This document shows, one piece after another, positions 6,692 through 16,400 of a stretch of DNA of 34,476 nt. How positions within the stretch are numbered: the first letter of the stretch is position 1; the number at the start of each line of letters is the position of its first letter. The notes beneath the pieces were generated by a model. The model was not told the origin of the DNA. It searched no databases and saw nothing but the letters and a program-made list of their open reading frames with translations. This DNA comes from an uncultured Candidatus Nitrosopumilus sp. GTDB lineage: Archaea; Thermoproteota; Nitrososphaeria; Nitrososphaerales; Nitrosopumilaceae. Location of the stretch: NCBI GenBank assembly GCA_905612275.1, contig CAJQRM010000020.1, forward strand, positions 1 through 34,476. The letters run 5' to 3'. The position numbers and the translations under genes were made by a program.

Positions 6692-7911
6692 AGGTCCTCT
6701 ATTTTTTCAATCTCTTTTCTCAAAAATGATTCAATATCCACTATTGGTCTATCTAATGCATTTGACATATTTTTTAAATCATCAAATTCTATTTTAAAAT
6801 GAGTTTTTCCCTTATGGGATGATTTTTTATAATTTACTTCAAAAGATTTACCATCAAACGTTAATGAGAAATTATGATTTGATCTAGTAACAATAAAACG
6901 ATTAGAATTTGAAATTCTAATGCCCAACGTACCAGTTTCTAATATTAGAGTATCAATTATTGTATCAACTTTAACATCATCACAAATTACACAAACAAGA
7001 TTTGTTGGTCTTCCTTTTTTTGTAATTCCTGGATAAATTGAAACATCTTTTGCACCTTGATCCATAATTTTTTCAATTAAATGTCCCAATATTTCACCTG
7101 AAACATCATCAATATTTGTTTCAAGAATTTTTACCGAATCCATCTCAAAGTTATTTTCATCACCTTGAATAATTTTTAATACATTAGAAAAACCCTCAAA
7201 ATCCTTTTGACCTGCTCCATAACCAATTGATGTTATATTCATTGAAGGATAATATTCAACTGGACTATTTGTTAAATTTACCAAAATACACGCTCCTGTA
7301 GGTGTTGTTAATTCTTCTTTTGAATTGTTTCCTTGAATATTCAAATTAGAATTTTTAAAAATCTGGAGAACTGCACTTGCAGGATTTGACATAGTACCGT
7401 GTGAAAAACTAACAGTACCACCTCCAACTGAAACAGGTAAACAAACAATTTTTTCTTCAAATAATCTCAAATCATCCAATGCGATAGCTGTTCCCACAAT
7501 ATCTACTAGAGTATCTATGCTGGAAGCTTCATGAAAGTGAACTGAATCTTCAGAAATACCGTGAATTTTAGATTCTGAAGAAATTAAAGTACTAATACAT
7601 AATTCTGTAAATGTTTTTGCTTTTGTTGTAAGATTTAACTCATTAACTGAATCTGATATAGCTTTTTTAATTTCAATACCTTTCCTTTTAGAAACATTCT
7701 CATCAATTTCTAAAATTAATTCAGTTGATTCAATTCCTTGTTTTTGAATTTTTTGAAAATCCATTTTTTTAATAGTGGAGTCTGAAAGAAATTTTTGAGA
7801 TTTTATAATTCCCTCGATAATCTTATTTTTATCTGCACCTAAATTCACTAAAGATGACAAAAGCATATCTCCAGATATCCCTGCAATTTGAGGATCAATG
7901 ACAATAACCAT
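6688..7911 (-). CDS. larC: LarC, nickel-insertion protein for the nickel-pincer nucleotide
   Basis: LarC is the CTP-dependent cyclometallase that inserts nickel into P2TMN. The 407-residue protein begins with VIDPQIAGISGDMLLSSL, the family's N-terminal signature, and contains FHEASSIDTLVDIVG, SHGTMSNPASAVL and ELTTPTGACILVNL. The C-terminal half (NIDDVSGEILGHLIE, PGITKKGRPTNLV) corresponds to the LarC2 part. Here it is one uninterrupted frame, whereas in Lactobacillus plantarum larC1/larC2 are joined by a programmed frameshift. It heads the reverse-strand larC-larE-iscS operon, divergent from mdh-larB. Confidence 0.9.
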   Translation of the reverse strand: MVIVIDPQIAGISGDMLLSSLVNLGADKNKIIEGIIKSQKFLSDSTIKKMDFQKIQKQGIESTELILEIDENVSKRKGIEIKKAISDSVNELNLTTKAKTFTELCISTLISSESKIHGISEDSVHFHEASSIDTLVDIVGTAIALDDLRLFEEKIVCLPVSVGGGTVSFSHGTMSNPASAVLQIFKNSNLNIQGNNSKEELTTPTGACILVNLTNSPVEYYPSMNITSIGYGAGQKDFEGFSNVLKIIQGDENNFEMDSVKILETNIDDVSGEILGHLIEKIMDQGAKDVSIYPGITKKGRPTNLVCVICDDVKVDTIIDTLILETGTLGIRISNSNRFIVTRSNHNFSLTFDGKSFEVNYKKSSHKGKTHFKIEFDDLKNMSNALDRPIVDIESFLRKEIEKIEDL

Positions 7912-7932
7912 GATTAAAAAATATCAAAAATG

Positions 7933-7942
7933 CTTATAAATT
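7933..7942 (-). promoter_or_regulatory. TATA-like box of larC
   Basis: On the reverse strand AATTTATAAG lies about 25 bases before the larC ATG at 7911, predicting a leaderless larC-larE-iscS transcript. Confidence 0.55.
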
Positions 7943-7968
7943 CGTCTAATATGCAATTAATTTCATTA

Positions 7969-7978
7969 GATTTATAAT
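7969..7978 (+). promoter_or_regulatory. TATA-like box of the malate dehydrogenase gene
   Basis: TTTATAATT is centred about 27 bases before the ATG at 8001. The larC and mdh TATA boxes share an 89-base divergent spacer. Confidence 0.55.
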
Positions 7979-8000
7979 TTCAAAATTAACTATAATTTTT

Positions 8001-8915
8001 ATGATTACGATTATCGGTTCTGGTAAAGTGGGTGGAGATGCAGCATTATTCTCAGCACTAAAGAAATTAGATGATCAAATTTTGTTACTTGATATTGCTA
8101 AAGGTTTACCACAAGGTGAAGCTATGGATATCAATCACATGTTATCTGAACAAGGCATAGATGTAGAAGTAAAAGGTTCAAACGATTATGCAGATATGAA
8201 AGGATCAAATGTCGTTGTTGTTGTAGCAGGTTCTGGTAGAAAACCAGGAATGACAAGAATGGATTTGTTGAAAATTAATGCTACAATTGTAAAAGGTGTA
8301 GTAGAAAATGTAAAAAAATATGCAGATGATTCCATGATAATTCCAGTTACAAACCCATTAGATCCAATGGCATACATAACTCAGAAAGTATCTGGATTTG
8401 ATAGAAGTCGAGTGTTTGGTATGGGAGGTATGTTGGATTTATCACGATTTAGACAATTTATTCATGAATCTACTGGTCATTCTAGAGATTCAATCCGGGG
8501 ATTAGTAATTGGTGAACATGGAGAAAACATGCTTCCATTACCGCGATTCTCTTCTGTATCCGGTATTCCATTATCCACATTTTTACCAAAAGAAAAACTA
8601 GATGAGATTGTTCAAAATACAAAACAAGTTGCAGCTAAAGTAATTGAACTAAAAGGAGCTACAGTACATGCACCAGGAAATGCAATATCTGCAATTATTG
8701 AAACTGTTGTAAGAGATAGAAAACAAGTCATTCCAGTAGCAACTTATCTTGATGGTGAATATGGTCATTCAGATGTTACAATAGGAGTTCCTGCAGTTAT
8801 TGGAAAGAACGGAGTAGAAAAAATTATTGAATTGGATCTAAATGATGAAGAAAGACAAATGTTTGATAAAGGTGTTGCAAATGTTAAAGATGCCATTTCA
8901 GGTATTGAGATCTAA
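8001..8915 (+). CDS. mdh: Malate dehydrogenase (LDH-like family)
   Basis: The enzyme oxidises malate to oxaloacetate with NAD(P) in the cytoplasmic TCA/carbon network. It has 304 residues. The Rossmann motif GSGKVG is at 6-11, with acidic Asp31 after the second strand, favouring NAD. The active-site loop [12 protein letters not shown] (79-90) has Arg80 where malate dehydrogenases carry Arg and lactate dehydrogenases carry Gln. Asn118 (VTNPLD), Arg149 (DLSRFR) and catalytic His173 (GEHGENMLP) are present. It is 33 bases upstream of larB on the same strand, so the two are probably co-transcribed. The Arg80 loop makes lactate dehydrogenase unlikely. Confidence 0.93.
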   Translation: MITIIGSGKVGGDAALFSALKKLDDQILLLDIAKGLPQGEAMDINHMLSEQGIDVEVKGSNDYADMKGSNVVVVVAGSGRKPGMTRMDLLKINATIVKGVVENVKKYADDSMIIPVTNPLDPMAYITQKVSGFDRSRVFGMGGMLDLSRFRQFIHESTGHSRDSIRGLVIGEHGENMLPLPRFSSVSGIPLSTFLPKEKLDEIVQNTKQVAAKVIELKGATVHAPGNAISAIIETVVRDRKQVIPVATYLDGEYGHSDVTIGVPAVIGKNGVEKIIELDLNDEERQMFDKGVANVKDAISGIEI

Positions 8916-8948
8916 GCCTTTTAGTATTCATACAAAGTAAGAAGTCTA

Positions 8949-9728
8949 TTGAAAATTAATAAAATTTTAGAATCATTGAAATCTGGTAAAATTTCTACAA
9001 ATAATGCAAAAAAACTTCTTACACTATATTCAATTGAAGAAGTAGAAAATTTTGCAAAAATTGACATCAATAGAAGTAAAAGGAGAGGGGTTCCAGAAGT
9101 AATTTTTGCAGAAACCAAAGAATTAGAGGATATTAAAAAAATTATTAAAAAAACTTTGGATAAAACAAATTTCGTAATTGTTTCAAGAATTAAAAAAGAT
9201 GATTACAAAAAAATCATGTTATTTGCAAGGAAATTAAAAGTAAAAATAAAAACAGGAAAAAATTCATCCTCCATATTATTATTTAAAAAACCAATTAAGT
9301 TTCAAGGTGGAAAAGTTGGAATCATGACTGCGGGAACTTCAGACATTGGAGTAGCTGAGGAAGCAAGGCTCATGTGTGAAGCCATGAATTGTAAATGTAT
9401 TACAAGTTATGACGTTGGAGTTGCTGGAATTCAAAGAATATTTCCAATTTTGAAAAAAATGATTAAAGAAGATGTAGACTGCATAATAGTTGCAGCAGGG
9501 ATGGAAGGAGCTTTGGCAACACTAGTTTCAACAATGGTGGATATTCCAATTATAGGACTTCCCACATCTGTAGGGTATGGATATGGTGGAAACGGTATTG
9601 CAGCTTTGGCATCCATGCTACAAAGTTGTTCACTGGGATTATCTGTAGTAAATATTGATAATGGTATTGCTGCAGGTGGAATTGCTGGAAATATTGCAAA
9701 TAGAATAAACGAAAAAAAGATCTCTTGA
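8949..9728 (+). CDS. larB: LarB, P2CMN synthase (nickel-pincer nucleotide synthesis)
   Basis: LarB carboxylates and hydrolyses nicotinic acid adenine dinucleotide to P2CMN, the first step of nickel-pincer nucleotide synthesis. The 259-residue protein has the PurE-like C-terminal domain: GIMTAGTSDIGVAEEA (129-144), SYDVGVAGIQRIF, VAAGMEGALATLVSTMVD, GLPTSVGYGYGGNGIAAL. The N-terminal region with RRGVPEVIFAE (65-75) is also typical. The start is TTG; no strong Shine-Dalgarno sequence is seen, which fits coupling to mdh upstream. With larC and larE across the divergent promoter it completes the cofactor pathway. The PurE phosphoribosylaminoimidazole mutase is the nearest alternative, but the N-terminal extension and genomic partners favour LarB. 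Confidence 0.9.
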   Translation: MKINKILESLKSGKISTNNAKKLLTLYSIEEVENFAKIDINRSKRRGVPEVIFAETKELEDIKKIIKKTLDKTNFVIVSRIKKDDYKKIMLFARKLKVKIKTGKNSSSILLFKKPIKFQGGKVGIMTAGTSDIGVAEEARLMCEAMNCKCITSYDVGVAGIQRIFPILKKMIKEDVDCIIVAAGMEGALATLVSTMVDIPIIGLPTSVGYGYGGNGIAALASMLQSCSLGLSVVNIDNGIAAGGIAGNIANRINEKKIS

Positions 9729-9745
9729 TTTGAAGTTTCAGATTA

Positions 9746-9756
9746 GATATATATTA
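9746..9756 (+). promoter_or_regulatory. Promoter of the rpoH-rpoB-rpoA operon
   Basis: GATATATATTA predicts a start near 9780 and thus a leader of about 50 bases. GGAGG (9819-9823) precedes the rpoH ATG by eight bases, so this transcript, unlike many here, has a leader with a Shine-Dalgarno site. A T7 run (about 9770-9776) lies close to the expected start. Confidence 0.5.
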
Positions 9757-9831
9757 ACCCGAACGTGATTTTTTTCAGTTTGTGTGTATTATTTGCTATT
9801 ACATTTAATGTTCGATCTGGAGGCTTCTTAA

Positions 9832-10083
9832 ATGGCAATTAAAAAAAATCAAGTGCTAGTCCCTGATCATATTTATGTTCCAAAACATGAAATTATTCCA
9901 AAAGCAGAAGCTGAACAAGTTTTAGAAAAATATAATTGTAAACCAACTGAATTACCATTAATTTTTGTAAATGATCCTGCTATCATGGGACTTGGTGTTA
10001 AACCTGGAGATATGATAAAAATTACTCGAAAAAGTCCAACAGCTGGTGAAAGTCTTTACTATAGATATGTGGTGGAGGTCTAG
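9832..10083 (+). CDS. rpoH: DNA-directed RNA polymerase subunit H (Rpo5)
   Basis: Rpo5 is the archaeal counterpart of the eukaryotic Rpb5 C-terminal domain and sits at the polymerase jaw. The 83-residue protein has the usual archaeal size. It shows the conserved core: VPDHIYVPKHEIIP (10-23), LPLIFVNDPAIMGLGVKPGDMIKI and a closing YYRYVVE. It is the first gene of the operon, two bases before rpoB. A GGAGG site supports the ATG. Confidence 0.96.
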   Translation: MAIKKNQVLVPDHIYVPKHEIIPKAEAEQVLEKYNCKPTELPLIFVNDPAIMGLGVKPGDMIKITRKSPTAGESLYYRYVVEV

Positions 10084-10085
10084 AT

Positions 10086-13000
10086 TTGGTTCATCCTTCT
10101 AACAAGCGTTGGCCCGTAATTCAAGATATTTTAAAAAGGGAGGGTATTGCAAAACAACACCTAAACTCTTTTGATGAATTTTTAGAAAGAGGATTACAAA
10201 GTATTATCAAAGAAGTTGATAAAATTGATATTGAAAATGCTGAATATCCATATAAAATTCAATTAGGTAAAGTTAAACTTCAACAACCTAGAATGATGGA
10301 ACTTGATGGTTCTATTACTCATATTACTCCAGCTGAAGCAAGATTGAGAAACGTTTCTTACGCTGCACCTGTTATGATGGAAGCCAGTGTTATAGAGGAT
10401 GGAAAAATTTTGGAATCTCGATTTGTACACATCGGTGACGTACCAGTAATGGCAAAATCTAATGCATGTATTTTAAATAATTTCTCTAATTTAAAATTAA
10501 TTGATTATGGTGAAGATCCAAATGACCCTGGTGGTTATTTTATCATTAATGGATCTGAAAGGGTAATTGTTGGTTTAGAAGATCTTTCTTACAATAAAAT
10601 TATTGTTGATAGAGAAACTTTGGGTGGTAATATTGTTTTCAAAGCCAAAGTATACTCATCAATTGTTGGTTATCGTGCAAAATTAGAACTTGTAATGAAA
10701 AATGATGGATTAATTGTTGCTAGAATTCCTGGTTCTCCTGTTGATATCCCAGTTGTTACTTTGATGAGAGCACTTGGTTTAGAATCTGACAAAGAAATTG
10801 CAGCAGTAGTTTCCTTAGTTGATGAACTTCAAGATGAACTAGAAGGATCATTTGAAAAAGCAGGAGACGTTCCTACAGCCAAAGATGCTGTTGTTTACAT
10901 AAGTAAAAGAATTGCACCTGGAATGCTAGAAGAATTTCAAATTAAACGTGCTGAAACTTTACTTGATTGGGGTCTATTGCCTCATTTAGGTAAACATCCT
11001 GAAAATAGAAAAGAAAAAGCACAATTTTTAGGTGAAGCAGCTTGTAAATTATTAGAATTAAAACTTGGTTGGATTACTCCTGACGATAAAGATCATTACG
11101 GAAACAAAGTAATCAAATTTGCAGGACAAATGCTTGCTGATTTGTTTAGAACTGCATTTAGAAATTTAGTTAGAGATATGAAATATCAATTAGAGCGTTC
11201 TGGTCAAAAACGTGGAATTAATGCAGTTGCTGCAGCCATTCGTCCTGGAATTATCACTGATAAATTAAACAATGCTATTGCCACTGGAAACTGGGGTCGC
11301 GGTCGTGTTGGAGTTACACAATTACTTGATAGAACCAATTATCTTTCAACAATTAGTCATCTTAGAAGAATTCAATCACCCCTTAGTAGAACTCAACCAA
11401 ATTTTGAAGCAAGAGATTTACATGCAACCCACTTTGGAAGAATCTGTCCTAGTGAAACACCTGAGGGCTCAAACTGTGGTTTGGTAAAAAATCTTGCATT
11501 ATCTGGAATTATTTCAGTAAATGTTCCTTCTGAAGAAATTATTGAAAAACTTTATGATCTTGGAACTGTGCATTTCTTTGATGCAAAAGATGATTTGAAA
11601 AAAGATGGAACTAGAATATTTGTTGATGGTCGTTTAATTGGATATTATAAAGATGGACTTGAATTAGCTGAATCTCTTAGAGATCTTAGAAGAAATTCAA
11701 AAATCCATCCTCATGTTGGAGTTTCATTTCATAAATCTGATGAAAATGAAGATGCAACAAGAAGATTATATGTAAATTGTAATGCTGGACGAGTTTTAAG
11801 ACCCTTAATAATTATCAAAGATAACAAACCATTACTTACTCAAGATCTTTTAGATAAAATTTCAAAGAAATTACTTTCTTGGACTGATCTTTTGAGAATG
11901 AGTGTTTTAGAATTGATTGATGCTAATGAGGAAGAAAATTGTTATGTTACATTAGATGATAAGGATACCAAGAAATATACTCATCTTGAAGTATTTCCAC
12001 CATCAATTTTAGGTGCAGGTGCTTCTATTATTCCATATCCCGAACATAATCAATCTCCAAGAAATACATATGAATCTGCAATGGCAAAACAGAGTTTAGG
12101 ATTTTCAACACCAATGATGAACACTAGTACATATGTTAGACAACATCTTATGCTATATCCACAAGTTCCTGCTGTTAATACAAAAGCAATGAAACTTTTG
12201 GGATTGGAAGATAGACCGGCAGGTCAGAATTGTGTGGTTGCAGTATTACCATTTGATGGTTATAACATTGAGGATGCAATTGTTCTCAGTCAAGCTTCTG
12301 TTGATAGAGGATTAGGAAGAACTTTCTTCTTTAGAATTTATGATGCAGAAGCAAAACAATATCCTGGTGGAATGAGAGATAGTTTTGAAATTCCAAACGC
12401 TGAAGATAATATAAGAGGTTACAAGGGTGAACGAGCATATAGATTACTTGAAGAAGATGGTGTTGTAGCATCTGAATCCCCTGTTAAAGGTGGAGATATT
12501 TTGATTGGTAAAACTAGTCCTCCTAGATTTATGGAAGAATATAGAGAGTTTGAATCATCTGGTCCATACAGAAGAGATACATCAATTGGTGTAAGACCAT
12601 CTGAAACTGGTGTTATTGATACTGTTGTTATGACTCAATCTAATGAAGGTGGAAAAATGTATAAAATTAGAGCAAGAGATATGAGAATTCCTGAAATTGG
12701 TGATAAATTTGCATCAAGACATGGACAAAAAGGTGTAATGGGTCTTTTAGCAAAAGCTGAAGATTTACCATATACTGCAGAAGGTATGTCTCCTGATGTT
12801 TTGATTAATCCTCATGCATTCCCATCAAGAATGACCGTTGGAATGATGATGGAATCTATATGTGGAAAAGCTGCATCATTTCGTGGAAAGAGATTTGATG
12901 GTTCTGCATTTGTTGGAGAAAAAATGGATGAAGTTAAAAAAGTAATGGATACACATGATTTCAAATATTCTGGTAAAGAAATAATGTATGATGGAAGAAC

Positions 13001-13436
13001 TGGAAAAGCATTTCCAGTTGATGTCTTTATTGGTGTAGTATATTATCAAAAACTTCACCACATGGTTGCAGATAAAATACATGCAAGAGCACGTGGACAA
13101 GTTCAGATGTTAACTAAACAACCAACTGAAGGAAGAGCAAGAGGTGGTGGATTAAGATTTGGTGAGATGGAGAGAGATTGCTTAATTGCTTATGGTGCTT
13201 CAATGATTCTTAAAGATAGATTGTTAGATGAATCTGATAAATCTGATATTTTTGTATGTGAGAGATGTGGACTTGTAGCATATCACGATGTTAAACAAAG
13301 AAAGTATGTTTGTAGAGTTTGTGGTGATAAAGCTAAAGTATCTTCTGTATCTGTAGCATATGCTTTCAAATTACTCTTACAAGAAATGCAAAGTCTAAAC
13401 GTTGCACCAAGATTGTTGATAAAGGAGAAACTCTAA
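10086..13436 (+). CDS. rpoB: DNA-directed RNA polymerase subunit B (Rpo2, unsplit)
   Basis: This is the second-largest RNA polymerase subunit, forming one side of the catalytic cleft. The single 1116-residue frame covers both B'' and B' parts that some euryarchaea encode separately. Markers: GGYFIINGSERVIVGLEDL (about 153-171), the fork/rifampicin-region equivalent HFGRICPSETPEGSNCGLVKNL, GYNIEDAIV, RIPEIGDKFASRHGQKGVMG (around 870), GRARGGGLRFGEMERD (around 1013) and a C-terminal zinc ribbon with CERC and CRVC (about 1057-1079). The start is TTG, with GGAGGT at 10074-10079. It ends one base before rpoA. Confidence 0.97.
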   Translation: MVHPSNKRWPVIQDILKREGIAKQHLNSFDEFLERGLQSIIKEVDKIDIENAEYPYKIQLGKVKLQQPRMMELDGSITHITPAEARLRNVSYAAPVMMEASVIEDGKILESRFVHIGDVPVMAKSNACILNNFSNLKLIDYGEDPNDPGGYFIINGSERVIVGLEDLSYNKIIVDRETLGGNIVFKAKVYSSIVGYRAKLELVMKNDGLIVARIPGSPVDIPVVTLMRALGLESDKEIAAVVSLVDELQDELEGSFEKAGDVPTAKDAVVYISKRIAPGMLEEFQIKRAETLLDWGLLPHLGKHPENRKEKAQFLGEAACKLLELKLGWITPDDKDHYGNKVIKFAGQMLADLFRTAFRNLVRDMKYQLERSGQKRGINAVAAAIRPGIITDKLNNAIATGNWGRGRVGVTQLLDRTNYLSTISHLRRIQSPLSRTQPNFEARDLHATHFGRICPSETPEGSNCGLVKNLALSGIISVNVPSEEIIEKLYDLGTVHFFDAKDDLKKDGTRIFVDGRLIGYYKDGLELAESLRDLRRNSKIHPHVGVSFHKSDENEDATRRLYVNCNAGRVLRPLIIIKDNKPLLTQDLLDKISKKLLSWTDLLRMSVLELIDANEEENCYVTLDDKDTKKYTHLEVFPPSILGAGASIIPYPEHNQSPRNTYESAMAKQSLGFSTPMMNTSTYVRQHLMLYPQVPAVNTKAMKLLGLEDRPAGQNCVVAVLPFDGYNIEDAIVLSQASVDRGLGRTFFFRIYDAEAKQYPGGMRDSFEIPNAEDNIRGYKGERAYRLLEEDGVVASESPVKGGDILIGKTSPPRFMEEYREFESSGPYRRDTSIGVRPSETGVIDTVVMTQSNEGGKMYKIRARDMRIPEIGDKFASRHGQKGVMGLLAKAEDLPYTAEGMSPDVLINPHAFPSRMTVGMMMESICGKAASFRGKRFDGSAFVGEKMDEVKKVMDTHDFKYSGKEIMYDGRTGKAFPVDVFIGVVYYQKLHHMVADKIHARARGQVQMLTKQPTEGRARGGGLRFGEMERDCLIAYGASMILKDRLLDESDKSDIFVCERCGLVAYHDVKQRKYVCRVCGDKAKVSSVSVAYAFKLLLQEMQSLNVAPRLLIKEKL

Positions 13437-13437
13437 G

Positions 13438-16400
13438 ATGTCTATTCAAGCGATTAAAGCAATTGATGGAATTCGTTTCTCTGTATGGTCTCCAACTGAA
13501 ATTAGAAAATATTCTGTTGCTGAAATTACTGCACCTGAGACATACGATGAAGATGGAATGCCAGTTCAAGGAGGTCTTATGGATGGTAGACTTGGTACTC
13601 TTGAACCTGGACAAAAATGTTTAACTTGTGGAAACACTGCAGCTAGATGTCCTGGACACTTTGGACATATTGAACTTGCAGAACCAATTTTACATATTGC
13701 ATTTATTGATAATATTTACAAACTATTACAATCTACATGTCGTTCTTGTGCAAGATTAAAAGTTCCTCAAGAAGATCTAAATACATTTCAAAAAATTAAG
13801 GATAGGGGAGCTGCATATACTGTAATTTCTCAAAAACGTATCCCTGAACAAATTATTGAAAAAGCAAAGAAAGCAAAAGAATGTCCTCATTGTGGAAAAA
13901 CACAATATGAATTAGTATTTACAAAACCAACAATTTTTGTTGAAAAAACAGAAATTGGTGAACATAGATTATTACCAATCACCATTAGAGAAAGATTTAA
14001 TCAAATTCTTGATGATGATTTATCTTTGTTAAATTATGATCCTGTAACTGCAAGACCCGAATGGTTTATTCTTCAAGCCTTACCTGTTCCTCCTGTTACT
14101 GTTAGACCTTCAATTATTCTTGAAACTGGAATTAGATCAGAAGATGATTTGACCCATAAAATGGTAGATATCATTAGAGTAAATCAAAGACTAAAAGAAA
14201 GTAAGGAGGCTGGAACTCCACCATTAATTGTTCAAGATTTAGTTGATTTGTTACAATACCATTCAACTACTTATTTTGATAATGAGGTTTCTGGAATTCC
14301 ACAAGCTCACCATCGTTCTGGACGTCCTCTAAAAACACTAACTCAAAGACTCAAAGGAAAAGAAGGAAGATTCAGAGGTTCATTATCTGGAAAGAGAGTT
14401 GATTTTTCTAGTCGAACTGTAATTTCTCCTGATCCTAACTTGGATTTGTCTGAAGTAGGTGTTCCTGAACAAGTTGCAATGAAATTAACAATTCCTGAAA
14501 TTGTAACTGAATGGAATATTGAAAGAATGCGAGCTCTAGTAATTAATGGACCTGAAAAATTTCCAGGTGTCAATTATATTGTAAGACCTGATGGTGTTAA
14601 AATTAGATTAGACTTTGTTGAAGATCGTTCAATAATTGCTGAATCACTTGAAATTGGATATTTGATAGAAAGACATCTTGCGGATAAAGATATTGTAATG
14701 TTTAACAGGCAACCATCACTTCACCAGATGTCAATTATGGCCCACTATGTCAGGGTACTTCCAGGAAAGACTTTCAGATTACACCCATCTGTTTGTCCAC
14801 CATACAATGCAGACTTTGATGGTGATGAGATGAATCTTCATGTTCCTCAAAGTGAGGAAGCAAGAGCAGAAGCAATTCTATTGATGAGAGTTCAAGACCA
14901 ATTAATTTCTCCAAGATATGGTGGTCCAATTATTGGGGCACTCCGAGACTTTGTTACTGGTGCATATCTTCTTACTAAAGATGATACAATTTTATCTGTT
15001 CAAGAATTTTCTAACTATGCAATGCTTGGTGGATATACTGACCCACTTCCAAAGCCTGGAACTAAAACAAAAGATGGTCCTGCATATACAGGAAAACAAT
15101 TGTTTTCATTATTCTTACCAAGTGACTTTAACTATACACTCACATCAAAATGGTCAAAAGGTACTGGTGGAAAAGTAAATGATGTTGTAATTAAAAATGG
15201 TGAATTAATCAGTGGTGTAATTGACAAAACATCAATTGGTGCAGAAGAACCAGAAAGTGTCTTACACAGAATTACTAAAGATTATGGAAATGCTGTTGGA
15301 AAGAGTTTCTTAAATTCAGTTTTAATTATGGTAAAACAATTCATCACCCATTATGGTTTCAGTTATGGTTATGGTGATCTTGAAGTTCCAGAAAAGAATG
15401 TTCAACAAATTTTGGATGATATTCAATCAACTTATGATACTGTAGCTGACTTGACTAGTCAATATAACAAAGGAACATTAAAACTTACTAGAGGTATGAA
15501 AGCTGAAGAAGCATTAGAAGCATACATTGTTAATGAATTAGGTAAAGCAAGAGAAAAAGCAGGTGCTACTGCAAATAGTTCTTTAGATGATAGTAATGCT
15601 GGAAAAATTATGGCAACCACTGGTGCCAGAGGTTCAGCACTTAACGTAGGTCAGATGGCAGGTGCATTAGGTCAACAATCCAGAAGAGGAAATAGAATGA
15701 GTACTGGATATGCAAACCGTGCATTAACTCACTATAAACAACATGACAGTAATCCTGATGCTCATGGATTCGTAAAATCAAATTATAGAACAGGTCTTTC
15801 TGCATTAGAATTCTTCTTCCACGCAATGGGTGGTCGTGAAGGACTTGTAGATACTGCAGTTAGAACACAACAAAGTGGATACATGCAACGTAGATTGATT
15901 AATGCATTAGAACACATTAGATTAGAATATGATGGAACTGTAAGGGATCCACACGGTCACATTGTTCAATTCCTTTATGGTGAAGATGGAATTGATGTAC
16001 AGAAAAGTGATCATGGTGAGGCATTTAATCCAAGTAGATTAGCTCAATCCCAAACTATGATTGATTCTGGAACAAAAGCAACAAAAGGTGAAATTGAAAC
16101 ACTTGCTAAAAAATACACTAAAACATTCAATCCAAGACTAACTAAACTTGTAATTGATGCATTAAACAAATCTAATCTAAGTAAATCTGGTGTTGAGATA
16201 GTATGTAAGAAAGGTCTTTCACTTTATGACAAGGCTCGTGTAGAACCTGGTCAAGCAGTAGGAATTGTAACTGCACAATCAATTGGTGAGCCTGGTACTC
16301 AGATGACTCTAAGAACTTTCCACTTTGCAGGAATTAAAGAAAGAAACGTTACATTGGGTCTTCCAAGATTAATTGAATTAGTTGATGCAAGAAAGAAACC

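Noticed and set aside
8001-8915. Lactate dehydrogenase, suggested by neighbouring lar genes
   Set aside because: The active-site loop has Arg80, as in malate dehydrogenases, not the Gln of lactate dehydrogenases.
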